Source: Prorocentrum cordatum (Eukaryota > Sar > Dinophyceae > Prorocentrales > Prorocentraceae). Taken from it: a stretch of 64,000 bases of DNA. Where the stretch lies: NCBI GenBank assembly GCA_963575745.1, contig CAUYUJ010018726.1, positions 744,545-808,544 on the forward strand, written 5' to 3'. Under the pieces are notes generated by a model, which worked only from the letters and a program-made list of their open reading frames with translations, made no database searches and was not told where the DNA came from. The number at the start of each line of letters is the position of its first letter. Positions within the stretch are counted from its first letter, which is position 1. Made by a program: the position numbers and the translations under genes. This document shows positions 10,705-20,925 of this stretch, piece by piece.

Positions 10705-11940
10705 GCGCCGGCTCCGGCACGCTCTCCAAGTGCGCGCGGCAGTCCAGCGCGTCGCACTAACCGCCGATCGATTGTATTGACGGGCGGTCAATTGGTAGGG
10801 TCCGCGACCAGATCAACTTGCCCTACGCGGTGCTGTTCTCCAGGGCGTTGAATCTATCCGCGGCTCCGCCCTGCCGCCCACGGGGCGCTGACTCCAGGTG
10901 CCTGCCTGGGATTCAGAGGACAGCCAACAGGTCGAAGGAGCATGGGGCACTTTTTTTTTGGGGGGGGCTATGTGCTGTCATCTTCAGTACTTGTCGGGAC
11001 GAACATACTTCGTTGAAAACCCGCATTATCTGAGATATTCACCCGCGCGCGTTCTCCACTACGACCCTGAAGAATGCGCGAGTTTCACGTCCGCCACGTC
11101 GATCAGTGCATGAAGGGGGCGGAGGTGGATGGCAAGAGCGTCCGGAACTCCACGCACATGCAATCTTGCAAACCAATGTCTCCAGACGCACGGTGCGACG
11201 GCGCGCGCCTATCTTCGCGGCGCCAGTCCGGGCGATGTTTCACGCGCGGCACAAGCAGGCAAGTTCACGGGTGAGTTCTGCGACGACCTACTTGGTAATA
11301 TGATGGTTATTGGTGATGCCTCCGGTGGGGGGGGTGGGGGGGGGGTGCAGCTAGGCGGGTCTAGTGCCAATTGCGGGATCGGCACCTGCGTTGGCCCTGG
11401 CGGGATTGGAGCCCGCCTTAGCGGGGTTGGCTTTGGATTGACTACACAAAACAGCAGTTGAGACACGAACTACGCACACAAGGAGCGAGTTGGTCGGTCC
11501 ATGGATCACTTTGGTGGCGCCTGAGTGGAGATCGCCATCATCGCCACCATCGCCTTCAAGTCCATCAAGAACGACCTCTTAAGAGACCAACGGGCAAAGT
11601 TGCAGCATCGGGAGCAGTCGTGCACCCAGCCGGAGAGTCAGCAGGGGGGCCTGCGACCCAGGTGGAAGATACGGCGCAAGTGCCTGAGCCTTCGGCCGGC
11701 ATCTCTTCAGTGCCTGAGTCGTCGACTGGCGCTGGAGGGAGCGCCAAGGAGGACGCGACGCGTGCGCCTGCGCCGCTGGCTGGCGCCTCTCTCGCGCCTG
11801 AGCCCACGGCCGGCGCGGGGGAGAGCATCGGAGCCGAGGCCCGGGGCCCGGGCAAACACCTCCTTGGGGAGCTGACTGAAGATCGAAGGCAGTCGAACAT
11901 ATTCGGCAGGAAGAGCGCCCATTGGCACGCTGCTGCGCAA
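10705..11940 (+). other. Copia element: degraded region between protease and integrase
   Basis: Short frames only. 11320-11347 is a G-rich run. Cluster 3 of the 27-bp repeat lies at 11374-11430. The 11458-12150 frame is Ala/Pro/Glu-rich (about 11600-11860) without a recognisable domain and runs into the integrase. The expected GAG-pre-integrase Zn finger is not convincing. Confidence 0.4.
11374..11430 (+). repeat. 27-bp hairpin repeat, cluster 3
   Basis: Two units at 11374 and 11401 (27 bp apart) and a decayed third at 11422. In the open frame here they read GIGT rather than AGSAP, so the unit is tolerated in a different frame from clusters 1 and 2. Confidence 0.8.
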
Positions 11941-11979
11941 CGACGCCACCAGCACAGACGCTACACGAACCAGTCCCTC

Positions 11980-12600
11980 GGAGTCTGCTCCGTGGACCTC
12001 TCGGGGCCACGTGGGCCGAGCCCCCGGCCGGGGTGCAAGGTCGGTTCAGCTCCAGCCCATTATTTTTCAGTCTTGTCCGAGAAGTTTGCGCCCCATGAAA
12101 AAAACGAAGGAGGGCGCGGGCGAGGTCGAGGACAAACAGGAAGCTGCTAAGGTGGATGATCTAGCTGAAGACCCTCAGAGGCCCATCTTGCACGCAGCGC
12201 CCCTTGAGAAGAAGGCCGAGGCACCTAGAGCACCGCTGGGCCTTCTTGCCCACGCAAGGAGCGAGCGCGGCGGATTTCCACAGGGGCGCATATTCAGGCT
12301 CCACTCCGACAAGGGCCAGGAGTTCGTCAACGAGGAGCTGGATGATTACCTGAAGTTCCACGGTATATACCGCGCGACAACCAGGGTTGCGACCCGTCGT
12401 CGAACGTCGCGGCGGAGAGCGCCGCGAGTAGACTCAAGGCTCGTGGGCGGTATCTTCTGTCGTTACAGAAGTTGCCGACGAGATGGCGGGGGCCGCTGCA
12501 TTGGCGGGTGACACCATGCCGGGCGGATATTGGATCTACCAGGGAGGACATGCGAAAGCGAAAGATGACATTCAAACAGCGGGCCTTTCTCAGGAAGAGC
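11980..12600 (+). pseudogene. Copia element: integrase (DDE) with frameshifts
   Basis: Integrase core that would insert element DNA. SVDLSG supplies the first Asp (11995-11997). IFRLHSDKGQEFVNEEL supplies the second (12308-12310). DPSSNVAAES supplies the Glu (12415-12417). The second Asp and the Glu are 104 nt apart, which is D-x35-E less one base. The reading accordingly changes frame near 12385. The first interval is longer than usual, so an insertion is likely. The downstream part (LPTRWRGPLHW, about 12468-12500) continues in another frame. All three acidic residues survive but not in one frame. Confidence 0.75.
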
Positions 12601-13620
12601 TCCGCTGCGTCAAAGCATCCATGGGCGACAGCGGCGCCGCTTCCCCCTCCAGGCGCTGCGTGGCGCGACGCCGCTGCGATTGAGGGGCCGCCTCAAACGG
12701 CGGGCGCGACGCTCGATCAAGCCGCTTGCCCTGCCTGCGCGCAGAAGCGGCGGAAGAAGCGGGCGACGACTGAGTGCAGTGAGGCTTGGGGGGCGCGCCC
12801 AGGCGCGGGGGCCCCGGATGCTTGCGGCGAGGATTTTTGGAGGAGGACGAGGACTTGGCCCCCCCGGTTGAGGAGCCCACGCTCGAGGAGAAGTCAGCGC
12901 CCGTGCATCGGCGCGTGGAGAAGGTATTGGGGGAGCTGGACTGCGTTCCGGAGGACGCGCAAGTCTCCGGAGAGGCCGGCATTGGGCCTGCGGCGGTGGC
13001 AGCTGCGCGAGACGCGTGCGAACTGCTGAAAACATATCCCCATGCTGCCTTGACTCCCTCGAACGTGTCGCACGACGTCTCCAGCGTGGAGGGCGCCAGG
13101 GGGGGCGCGAAAAAACAAATGCCCACGTGGATTATTTGGCGGCTCCTGCCTCGGACCTCGTGGGCGAGAGCTCAGACTTCGACGACAGCGAGTGCGAGGT
13201 AGGAAGCGACATGAATTATGAGGATGAGGATGCAGAAGAGAGGACGGAGACGACGAGGATATTCCTGAGGAGAGCAGTCGAGGAGCCGACCATTTTGAAG
13301 ACAGGGTGGACGATCCAACATCTGGCGCTCATAGCACAGATGAGGTAGAAGAAGGAGGGGGGAAGGAAGCAGGAGGACAGACGAGCAAGAAGAAGAGTAG
13401 GAGTAAGATCCGGCGAGAAGCTCAGAAGAGAAGCAGGAAAAGCTCTCAGACGTTGGAGGCCAAAGAGCGGCGACGAGGACTGCAGGCAGCGGCTCGCCGG
13501 GCGACGGCGCTGCTGCTGAGCAGCGCGGGGGAGTTCACGGACATAGCTGCGGACCTGGCGCGCGACCTCCGGTGCGAGTCGGACCGAACGTGGGAGGGCG
13601 ACCCAGAGACCAGGAAAGTG
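12600..13620 (+). other. Copia element: integrase-to-RT linker, degraded
   Basis: Overlapping open frames (12472-13029, 12786-13202, 13016-13348, 13306-13701) encode Ala/Glu/Arg-rich sequence with acidic stretches (for example SDFDDSECEVGSD near 13170). No domain is recognised. Copia polyproteins normally have a poorly conserved linker here. Confidence 0.4.
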
Positions 13621-14698
13621 TCTGCTAAGGAGGTCAGGGCGTCGAATGGGAAGGATCAGGAAGCATGGGGGGGCAGCCGCCGAGGAGGAGCGCGTAAATA
13701 ATTACCAGCAGCAGAACGCGTGCACCGCGACCACGGAGGAGGAGCGCGGGGCGCACCCGCACCCTTTGCCAATGCAGCTCGTTTATGGGATATCTTATGG
13801 CAGGCGGAAAGCCAGGGCGGCTACGCGCGGCAATTTCGACAAGAAATCCGCCCCAGAAGCTCTGGACGGCGCAAGCCGAGATTTCATCGGTGACAGTTGT
13901 CTTGAAATTTGCATTACATCGGCACACTAGATTTCAGTGGAGCGTTTATTTGTGCCCCTCTGCCAGAGGGACCCCTGGCGGCGGCGCGGCCTCCCGGGGA
14001 GTTCGCGGAAATGGGGGTCGCGCGCCCAGGGCAATTATGGACCTTGCACAAAGCAGCTTACGGTCTGAAGATCGCCCCTCGTGCGCGGGGAAAGTACCGG
14101 GGCGGGGCTCTGAGGCAGCTTTCGTGGACAGCGAACGGCAGAATCCACTGGTTGATTCAGAGTTTGTTCGGATGCACAAGTATGGCGCCTAGTTCAAGAA
14201 GGTGCCGAGCAGCTTGCCTTGGGTTTGGTTGTAGTGCACGTCGGCGACTTCATGATGCTGGCGGAACCGGGAGAGGCTGGGGATGGCCTCCTGAGCCATA
14301 TCAACCAGACATGGAAGACAGGCATGGAAAATACGCTGGACGACCCCGGCGGGATCGGAAGCCGCCCTGGACAGATCGGGATCGGACCCCGCAGCGGTGA
14401 AGAACTCAACTTCCTCGGAATGCAGGCGAAGAGGGCGACTGGCGGATTCGAGGTTGGACAAACAGAGTTCACCGACGAAGTCTTAGAGAAGCACGGGACG
14501 TCTTCTGCCCGCGGCCTCTCTGCTGTCGACATGGGCCACCTCCCAGAGACAGAAGATCCACCATCGGCGTCGGACCTCGCGAAATTGCAACAATTTGCGG
14601 GGGAGTTCAATCTGTTGGCAACCAGGACGAGACCAGATCTTGCGAACTTTGTGAGTCCGTTGGCGAGTGCGCCTTCCAAATGCAACGCCTGGTCTTAA
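13620..14698 (+). pseudogene. Copia element: reverse transcriptase, inactive
   Basis: RVT_2-type reverse transcriptase broken over several frames. Pieces are KLWTAQAEISSVTV (about 13857), LDFSGAFICAPLPEG (motif A, Asp codon 13930-13932), PGQLWTLHKAAYGLKIAPRA (about 14020-14080), LGLVVVHVGDFMMLAEPGEA (motif C, 14220-14275) and FEVGQTEFTDEVLEKHG (14448-14500). Motif C should read YVDD but reads HVGD (14237-14248). The first catalytic Asp is Gly (GGC, 14243-14245). A pair of 27-bp hairpin repeats sits in frame between the active site and the ELNFLGMQ segment. Confidence 0.85.
14350..14395 (+). repeat. 27-bp hairpin repeat, cluster 4, inside RT
   Basis: Two units at 14350 and 14377 (27 bp apart) are read in frame as GGIGSRPGQIGIGPRSG inside the reverse transcriptase. 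This adds an even number of codons without breaking the frame. Confidence 0.8.
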
Positions 14699-14699
14699 A

Positions 14700-15379
14700 A
14701 GCTCGCCAAGAAAATCCTCAGGCGCATGCGGGGGGCCAAGCACCGCGTTCTCATCTTGACGGAGGCTGGCCACGTCCAGGACCTGAAGGCTTGGCGCGAC
14801 GCCGGCTATTGCGGTCCAGGGACCAAGGCCTAGACTGGGACGGTGCTGGTGTGGGGTGGATCTGCTATTCTCTGGAGGTCCAGCAGACAGACCGTGTCCA
14901 GCTTTAGCACTGCGGAGGCTGAGCTGGGAGCTGCCGCTCCTGCCTGGCAGGTGACGGAGGAGCTCCGGTTTCTCTTGGAAGAGTGGGACTTGGAGCTCCC
15001 GTGCATTGATATTCTCGCGGATGATTACGCAGCCATTGCGATTGCAGATCAAGGAAGCAATTGGCGCACGAAGTATTTCGGAATACGTGGAGCACGGCTT
15101 ACAGAAGAAGCCGAGCGAGAACGACTTCGACTACTACGCGCTCCTCCCAATGAGATGGTGGCTGACGCTCTTACGACGCTGGCCCCCGCAGACGTTTCGA
15201 GATATCTTCGGGCTGCAATGGCCGTCGGTCCGACATCGGCGACGTCGGTGGCAGCAGCGCTGAGCAGCGCCTGCGCGGAGCTGAACGACGCTGCCCCTCG
15301 CCCGGGCCTTCCCTCTAGGAAGCGGGGCCGGCGCGGCGGGGGGCCTCGCGTGAGCCGGCGTGACAGGCAGCGGCATTGA
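14700..15379 (+). pseudogene. Copia element: RNase H domain
   Basis: The frame 14843-15379 carries the Ty1/copia RNase H signature: FSTAEAEL, DYAAIAIADQGSNWRTKYF, GIRGARLTEEAERERLRL and MVADALTTLAP, ending with a basic tail and TGA. The first part (SRQ and upstream, about 14700-14840) is in another frame. This is the end of the polyprotein. Confidence 0.8.
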
Positions 15380-15380
15380 A

Positions 15381-17300
15381 TGCCCAGCGCCGTTTCCTCC
15401 GCCGCTGCGCCGGGGGAGTTTGCACCGCGATAGTTTGCCGCATCTGATTCGCCTCGTCTCGTTTGCATGCGTGGCAGAGCTAGCGCACCAGAGGATTTGT
15501 TAATTGGACGCGCCCGAGCGTGAGGCGCGCATGGGCGCGTTCGGAGGCCGCCCCCGTTTGGTGGGAGTTTCGTCTGGGCCGGACTTGCCCGGCGCATGCG
15601 GGGGCGCGCCTGGGCGGGCAAATCTTGCCCCCCCCCGTCGCGCAGCAGGGCGGGGTAACAGTGGCACTTCGGAAATCCAGCGGCGCATGCGCGCGCGTGC
15701 GTTGAGAGCGGCGCAGGCGCGATAGCTTGCGCCGCGCGCTCTAGGTCAGCAATCCCGCTGCGCGGGTTAGCAGCCCCGGGCCAATTTTCGCCGCAACGCG
15801 GCACTTCGGCCCAAGAGCGCCCCGCCCGCCGCAGGGCGAGGGGCGCGAGCGAAGCAGCGCTCCGGCGGGGCTGTCAAGAACCAGTCTTCTTCGTCGACGT
15901 CCTCATCTCCATGCCTCCCCCCATTCACTTTCACTCTTCAACGTCTGCGATGGGAGATTCGAGTTTGGGGCGCGGTCCAATCGGGCGCCGAACCCTGGCA
16001 GACCGCCCAGGTAATCCAGGCATCATCGACTCGCCGCTGGCACTCCAGGGAGGGCGGCCCCGGTCGCGATCAGCCAGGCGCCCGGGATCAGATCGCGAGG
16101 GCACCTTTTATTTCCGTTGTCATTTTGGCTTCAAGTTTATTATTTGGAGCCCTCTCTCTGTCCAACGTTTCGCTCGCTCGCGGCGCCGAAGTCGCCGCGG
16201 CGCAAGCTGCTGGCGCCGGCGCCCACCGCCGAGGAGCTCGAGCTTGCCCGCGGGGCAACCGCGAACGCAGACAAGGCGAAGGCGGCGAGCATGACCGAGC
16301 ATGACGGCCGGCATGAAGCCTCAAGAGCAGTCCAGGCGACAAGATCACCGCACCATCGGAGGGGGAGGCTGGGGAGGCGTTCCCTGGGGAAGTTCTTGAT
16401 CGCCCAGCTTCGGTCGAAGGAGGCGACGGCCGTCACTTCGTCGACTCGTGAGATCGGCGCGAAGAATCGCAGCGGCCGCGACATCTACTGGTACTCTAAA
16501 GAGATCATGGACGGTCAGGTCGGCGCGCTGAAAGCCGACCATTGGCACCAGAACGGGCATGTCAAGGCCCGCCCCGACATGCTCGCGGGGTCAAAACATC
16601 CACATCACGCCGAGTGGCCGGCCCCAGTCGACTGGGAGAGAATGTCCGAGGTTGAGCTCAGGAGGTTCTAGATCGAAATGCACGCCGAGGCAATAAACGA
16701 CGGGGGGCCTCTCTCCGGGATTCAAATGTGCAGTCTCACCTTGGATGGCGCGGGCTCGCTGGCTTCAGCGTCTGCCGCGGGAGGTGCACCTGTCAAGGTG
16801 CAGGACGAGGCAGGGCGACCCTGTCGGGCGCGGCCATTCGCGTGATCGAGGTCGCGCGTGACTGCGACAGTATCCTTAAGGATTTCCAGGACAGGCTGTC
16901 GCTGCTCATGCAGGTCCACAACGGAGCGACGGTGGAGGCTCGCGCCTGCGAGGTCTAGTTCCTGGCCGACCTGGCCGCGCACATCGATAAAAACAACCAA
17001 GTTGAACCAGGTCCTTGAAGATGGCAGTCTTCGAGACCAAGTCCGAAGAGGTTACCGAGGTCGTCGAATCTATCGACGCCTGCCGCGACAAGGGCGATAA
17101 GCTGCGCGGGTGGTTCGTCAAGCGCGGTCGCCGCTTGCAAAAGGAGATCGCTGTGAAGAGGGCTAAGAGATTAGAAATTAGTGATCTTCGGGGCGCGCCA
17201 ATCTGACATAGACTATCCCGCTCATGGACCAGGCTCTTATGCGCGGCGTGGGCGTTTGGCGCTGGAGCTAGCGTGGTTCGCAGAGACAGATCGCGACAAT
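15381..17300. other. No recognisable gene
   Basis: GC-rich non-repetitive sequence. One open frame on + (16117-16671, 184 codons) and a short one (17015-17206, rich in Lys/Arg/Glu) have coding-like composition, but I recognise no family. 16071-16106 repeats 6296-6331 and could mark the end or start of another copia relic. Confidence 0.4.
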
Positions 17301-17329
17301 TTGATGGGGATGCGCAAATAGCCGGGCGC

Positions 17330-17420
17330 GTCATCATCATCATCATCACCATCAGCATCATCGTCATCCTCACCATCGTCATTATCATCACCGCCACCGC
17401 CATCACCGCTATCATCACCA
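17330..17420. repeat. CAT/ATC trinucleotide microsatellite
   Basis: Imperfect (ATC)n. A second short block lies at 17647-17690 and a (GTC)n block at 17742-17780. Confidence 0.85.
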
Positions 17421-17449
17421 GCTTGAGCCACCGCAGTTGCGGCGAACAA

Positions 17450-17575
17450 AACGGGGAGGATCATCAATTTTCCATTGGGCCCCCAAAGCGTCCCTGATGA
17501 TCCTCTGCCTTGAACTGCGCAGAACGGGGAGGATCATCAATTTTTGGGCCCCAAAAGTGGCCCCGATGATCGTCT
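17450..17575. repeat. Tandem hairpin pair
   Basis: Two related units (about 17450-17512 and 17525-17575) begin ACGGGGAGGATCATCAATTT. In the first, GAGGATCATCA is followed about 30 nt later by its reverse complement TGATGATCCTC, an 11-bp stem. The second has the imperfect equivalent ending in TGATGATCGTC. Confidence 0.75.
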
Positions 17576-17897
17576 GCCTGCTCGGGGCGACTGGGGGCCG
17601 AGCGGCTGACTTCCGACGAGACGCACGGGATTCACGTGCAGGTACGAACCATCACCACCATCATCAGCATCACCATCATCATCGTCAAGCTCGGGGGCCG
17701 GCCTTCCCCGACCTGTTTTTAGATAATTTTACAGAGGACAGCTGTCGTCGTCGTCTTCGTCGTCGGCGGCGTCGTCGTTGTCAACAGCACATGCGGTTAA
17801 GCAGCTAAAACAAAACATTATGTTTTATAGTTGCCTCCCATATCTTCGCCAGGGCTTGAAAATAAACTTTTTGTTTTCATAGTGCAGCCACTCGATG

Positions 17898-17991
17898 GTT
17901 GGGGTCAGTCCAGGGTCAGTCCGGAGTCAGTCTGGGGTTAGTCTGGGGTAAGTCTGGGGTCGGTCCGGGGTCAGTCCGGGGTCGGTCTGGG
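17898..17991 (+). repeat. GGTCAGTCCGGG minisatellite, left flank
   Basis: Tandem 10-12 bp units of type GGGGTCAGTCC. The same family in the same orientation resumes at 24722, just beyond the palindrome, so the palindrome appears to sit inside one array. Confidence 0.85.
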
Positions 17992-18861
17992 TGGATAGGG
18001 TCACGGGCATGTCGGGGATCAGATTAAGAATGATGAAAATGGTTTTCTCATGGTTCTAGGCCGGTTGCGGGCCGCGCGGTGCTGAAGTTGAAAATGCTTC
18101 ATGGTGGTTTTGAAAATGGCCGCGCGCGCGTTTCAAATAGTTTCGGTGTCAAACTAGCAGCTTGGCGCGCCCGCCATTGGAAGGTATGATTACGCGCAAC
18201 GCGGCCTTCGCTCAGGGGTGCCAGGGCAAGTGGCGCTTGATCCTCCTTCCCACTCTGCCCTGCAGTAGGCGGTACGAGCCAAGGGCGTTTGAGCCTTCTC
18301 CGTGCCTCTTCACATGCAGCCCGAGCTCGGCCTTTAAGCGCGCGGGTGTCTTTTGTTGGGCTAGTTGGAACTAGAGGTTGCGTCTCGAACCGAAAGAGCC
18401 AACATGTTTTGTCCCACCAATTACCGTTGCTACTGCACGCTGCTGGGGCCGCCGCCCACGAAGGCATCCCCAGGTTCGCGCCGAGTCCGTCACATGTGAA
18501 ACGTGCTGCGTTTGCAGGCTGGCCCGCGCCGAGTCCGCGGCATGTGAAGGGTTTGACAACTCGGCGCCGCGCCGAGCAAGCTATCGCGCCCCCCCTACCC
18601 TCCTTATCGGCAGAAGCAGGGGCGCGTGCAAAAGGGCACTTGTTTAAGTTGTTGTATTTTTCCCGGAAAGGGCATAGGCCCAGGGTTCTCTTTTCCTATG
18701 TAAACATATCCCCCCGTGCCCAACTTGAAGGAGGCCGGCGGATTCTTTCCCTGATAAATATCGAGGTCGAAGGAGGCCGGCGGATTAAAATTTGAGGATG
18801 TCTCAGGCGAAACGCTTGTTTTTGAAATCCCGATCGATAAATCACAGGGTGCGGGACACCT

Positions 18862-19580
18862 CAGCACGACCACACCCCAGCACGACCACGCCCCAGCACG
18901 ACCACGCCCAGCACGACCACACCCCAGCACGACCACACCCCAGCACGACCACACCCCAGCACGACCACACCCCAACACGACCACACCCCACCACGATCAC
19001 ACCCCACCACGACCACACCCCAGCACGACCCGATCGATGAATCACAGGGTGCGGACCACCCCAGCACGACCACACCCCAGCACGACCCCACCCCAGCACG
19101 ACCCCACCCCAGCACGACCACGACCACACCCCAGCACGACCACACCCCAGCACGACCCCAGCACGACACGACACCCCAGCACGACCACACCCCAGCACGC
19201 CCCAGCACGACCCCACCCTAGCACGACCACACCCCAGCACGACCACACCCCAGCACGACCACACCCCAGCACGACCCCACCCCAGCACGACCCCACCCCA
19301 GCACGACCAACCCCAGCACGACCACACCCCAGCACGACCCACCCCAGCACGACCCACCCCAGCAAGACCACACCCCAGCACGACCACACCCCAGCACGAC
19401 CTCACCACAGCACGACCACGCCCCAGCACGACCACGCCCCAGCACGACCACGCCCCAGCACGACCACGCCCCAGCACGACCACCCCCAGCACGACCACCC
19501 CCCCAGCACGACCACCCCCCAGCACGACCACCCCCCAGCACGACCACACCCCAGCACGACCACTCCCCAGCACGACCACA
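18862..19580 (+). repeat. 16-bp satellite in copy A
   Basis: Unit AGCACGACCACACCCC with variants. Because 16 is not a multiple of three, all frames cycle through the same 16-residue peptide. Open frames such as 19037-19651 (+) and 18842-19579 (-) are repeat artefacts. The motif GATCGAT(A/G)AATCACAGGGTG occurs before each of two satellite blocks (about 18832 and 19030). Confidence 0.9.
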
Positions 19581-19607
19581 CCGCCTTGGTTGAGTGGTTG
19601 CCTGTCG

Positions 19608-19732
19608 TCGTGGAATGTTTCGTGGGGTGTCTCGTGGAATGTTTCGCGTGAGGTGTCTCGCGGAATGTTTCGTGAGGTGTCTCGTGGGATGTTTCGTGAG
19701 GTGTCTCGTGGGATGTTTCGTGAGGTGTTGCC
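19608..19732 (+). repeat. 24-bp satellite in copy A
   Basis: About five units of GGAATGTTTCGTGAGG followed by TGTCTCGT. The same array is at 23024-23140 in copy B. Confidence 0.85.
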
Positions 19733-20141
19733 CCGTTGGGTATCGTGAAAACGTGCCCATGCTCCACATGTCTATATCCCTTTCCGGGTTCGTGGGTCCA
19801 TCATGTTTCAAGTTTGTGTCTAGCAGCTCCGCGAAACTACTGCAGCACGCGCCTGTGCAGTCCATCGTTGTGTGTGTTGGGTAATTCGTTATTTTCCCTC
19901 CCCGCTCTGAGGTCGCCGCCCTGGGCGGCCGAATGACGAGAAACTTTGCTCAAACTTGCGCCGCAGGATGTGGAGTGAGAAGATATGGTACGATGCGGGA
20001 TCGATTACACATGTCTGCGGTAACTGCACATGCAACAAGGGGACGATTTGGGGAGACTCGTGGCCCGTCAAAGGAGGAGGACCATGAGCAGGAGCAACTG
20101 CAACAGGCGTGCGTCTAGGCGCGCGTGGCCCTGCCACTGCG

Positions 20142-20629
20142 TCAAAGAAAAACCGTGGTGACTATAATGATTATGGACGACCGGGGCGGGGGGGGCAGCT
20201 GCTTTGGCATTGGCGGTGCGCGCCGCAGGCATCTGGATATCTGGACAAACCGCGGGTGCAGCTGCAGGAAGTTCTTCCTGCCCTCGCACTTCCGCTCGTT
20301 CGCCAGCGAGACCTCCGTGCTTGTTTTGCGTGCTCGGTCGCGCCCGTGTTTCATGTTGCCCACAGCCACCTGGCACTCCATCTGAGAAATGGCCCCGGCC
20401 ATGTGTCTCTGGAAAACTGTGCATGGGTCCTTGTTGGTGAACAGCCCCGGGATCGAGGCGTGCACCAACTCCGGACCTCGCTTTTCGCACTCCGCGATCG
20501 CCTCTTCCTGCACCATCAAGCGGCGGGCCAACCGCTTCTCGTCGGGCACCACGATCCGCTTGATGCCGCGCTTCTCGCACCTGTCCACGAAGGCGGCCAC
20601 GCCGGGCCTGGACAGGAACGGCGTTGAAC
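20142..20629 (-). pseudogene. Serine recombinase segment, left-arm copy
   Basis: Read on the minus strand from the splice-acceptor-like CCCCAG (reverse complement at 20630-20635) to TGA at 20142. It encodes the central part of a resolvase/invertase-type catalytic domain: FVDRCEKRGIKRIVVPDEKR, LARRLMVQEEAIAEC, DPCTVFQRHMAGAISQMEC and CEGRKNF. The RLxR arginines fit the family motif RLxRD, but the final Asp is Arg. The N-terminal strand with the catalytic serine (usually R-V/I-S-T) is not in this segment. It would need an upstream exon or has been lost. It differs from the right-arm copy at six of about 163 residues. Confidence 0.65.
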
Positions 20630-20925
20630 CTGGGGAAGCAAAAAAAAAAACTCTACGACAAATTCGGCGTGCGATTTTGCAGTTATTCGCCGCGGGGGCG
20701 GTGGAAACATGAAGGCGGGGGGGGGCGCTTGCTGTAGCAATTGCGTAGTGTAGCGTCTGGCACGCTAACAAATCCAGGGTTTGCCGATGGGCGATGTTAC
20801 CTTCGGAAGAGGACGCGACGCGCCACATTCCTCATCCAATGCCCCTGCGGTGTGTGGGGGCGTTGTGGCCCCGCCGTCCTGGGACGTTCTTCAAGACGAG
20901 CGTTTCCTGGACGGTGGGGGGGTGC

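Larger units (their letters stand above)
6350..15380 (+). mobile_element. Ty1/copia-type retrotransposon (decayed)
   Basis: A long copia-order polyprotein reads from a zinc-finger segment (6391) through Gag, zinc knuckle, protease, integrase, reverse transcriptase and RNase H, ending with TGA at 15377-15379. Integrase precedes RT, which defines the copia order. At least six frame changes and several stops break it. The RT catalytic site is mutated. No convincing long terminal repeats are visible. The only repeated end candidate is the 36-bp match at 6296-6331 and 16071-16106. The element carries four clusters of a 27-bp hairpin repeat and a 75-bp tandem duplication. Confidence 0.85.
18662..19805 (+). 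mobile_element. Nested satellite-rich element, copy A
   Basis: 1144 bp inserted in the left arm. The uninterrupted site survives in the right arm (T5 run seen as AAAAA at 24052-24056). The insert begins CCCGGAAAGGGC and ends GGGTCCATCATG. It is flanked by TTTTT on the left and TTT on the right, where the empty site has five T, so three T were duplicated. CCCTTTCCGGG (19778-19788), the reverse complement of the first 11 bases, lies 17 bp from the right end. The interior holds a leader with ATGTCTCAGGCGAAACGC, a 16-bp satellite and a 24-bp satellite. No transposase is visible, so it is probably non-autonomous. Confidence 0.8.

Noticed and set aside
17423-17443. Minus-strand DinoSL-like word (CTTGAGCCACCGCAG...)
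   Set aside because: Only about 14 of 21 bases match and no gene follows on that strand.
18842-19651. Long open frames on both strands (for example 245 and 204 codons)
   Set aside because: They are translations of the 16-bp satellite, which has no stop in any frame; no domain or codon bias supports them.
18662-19805. Helitron identity for the nested element
   Set aside because: The ends are not TC...CTRR and there is a TTT duplication rather than insertion between A and T.
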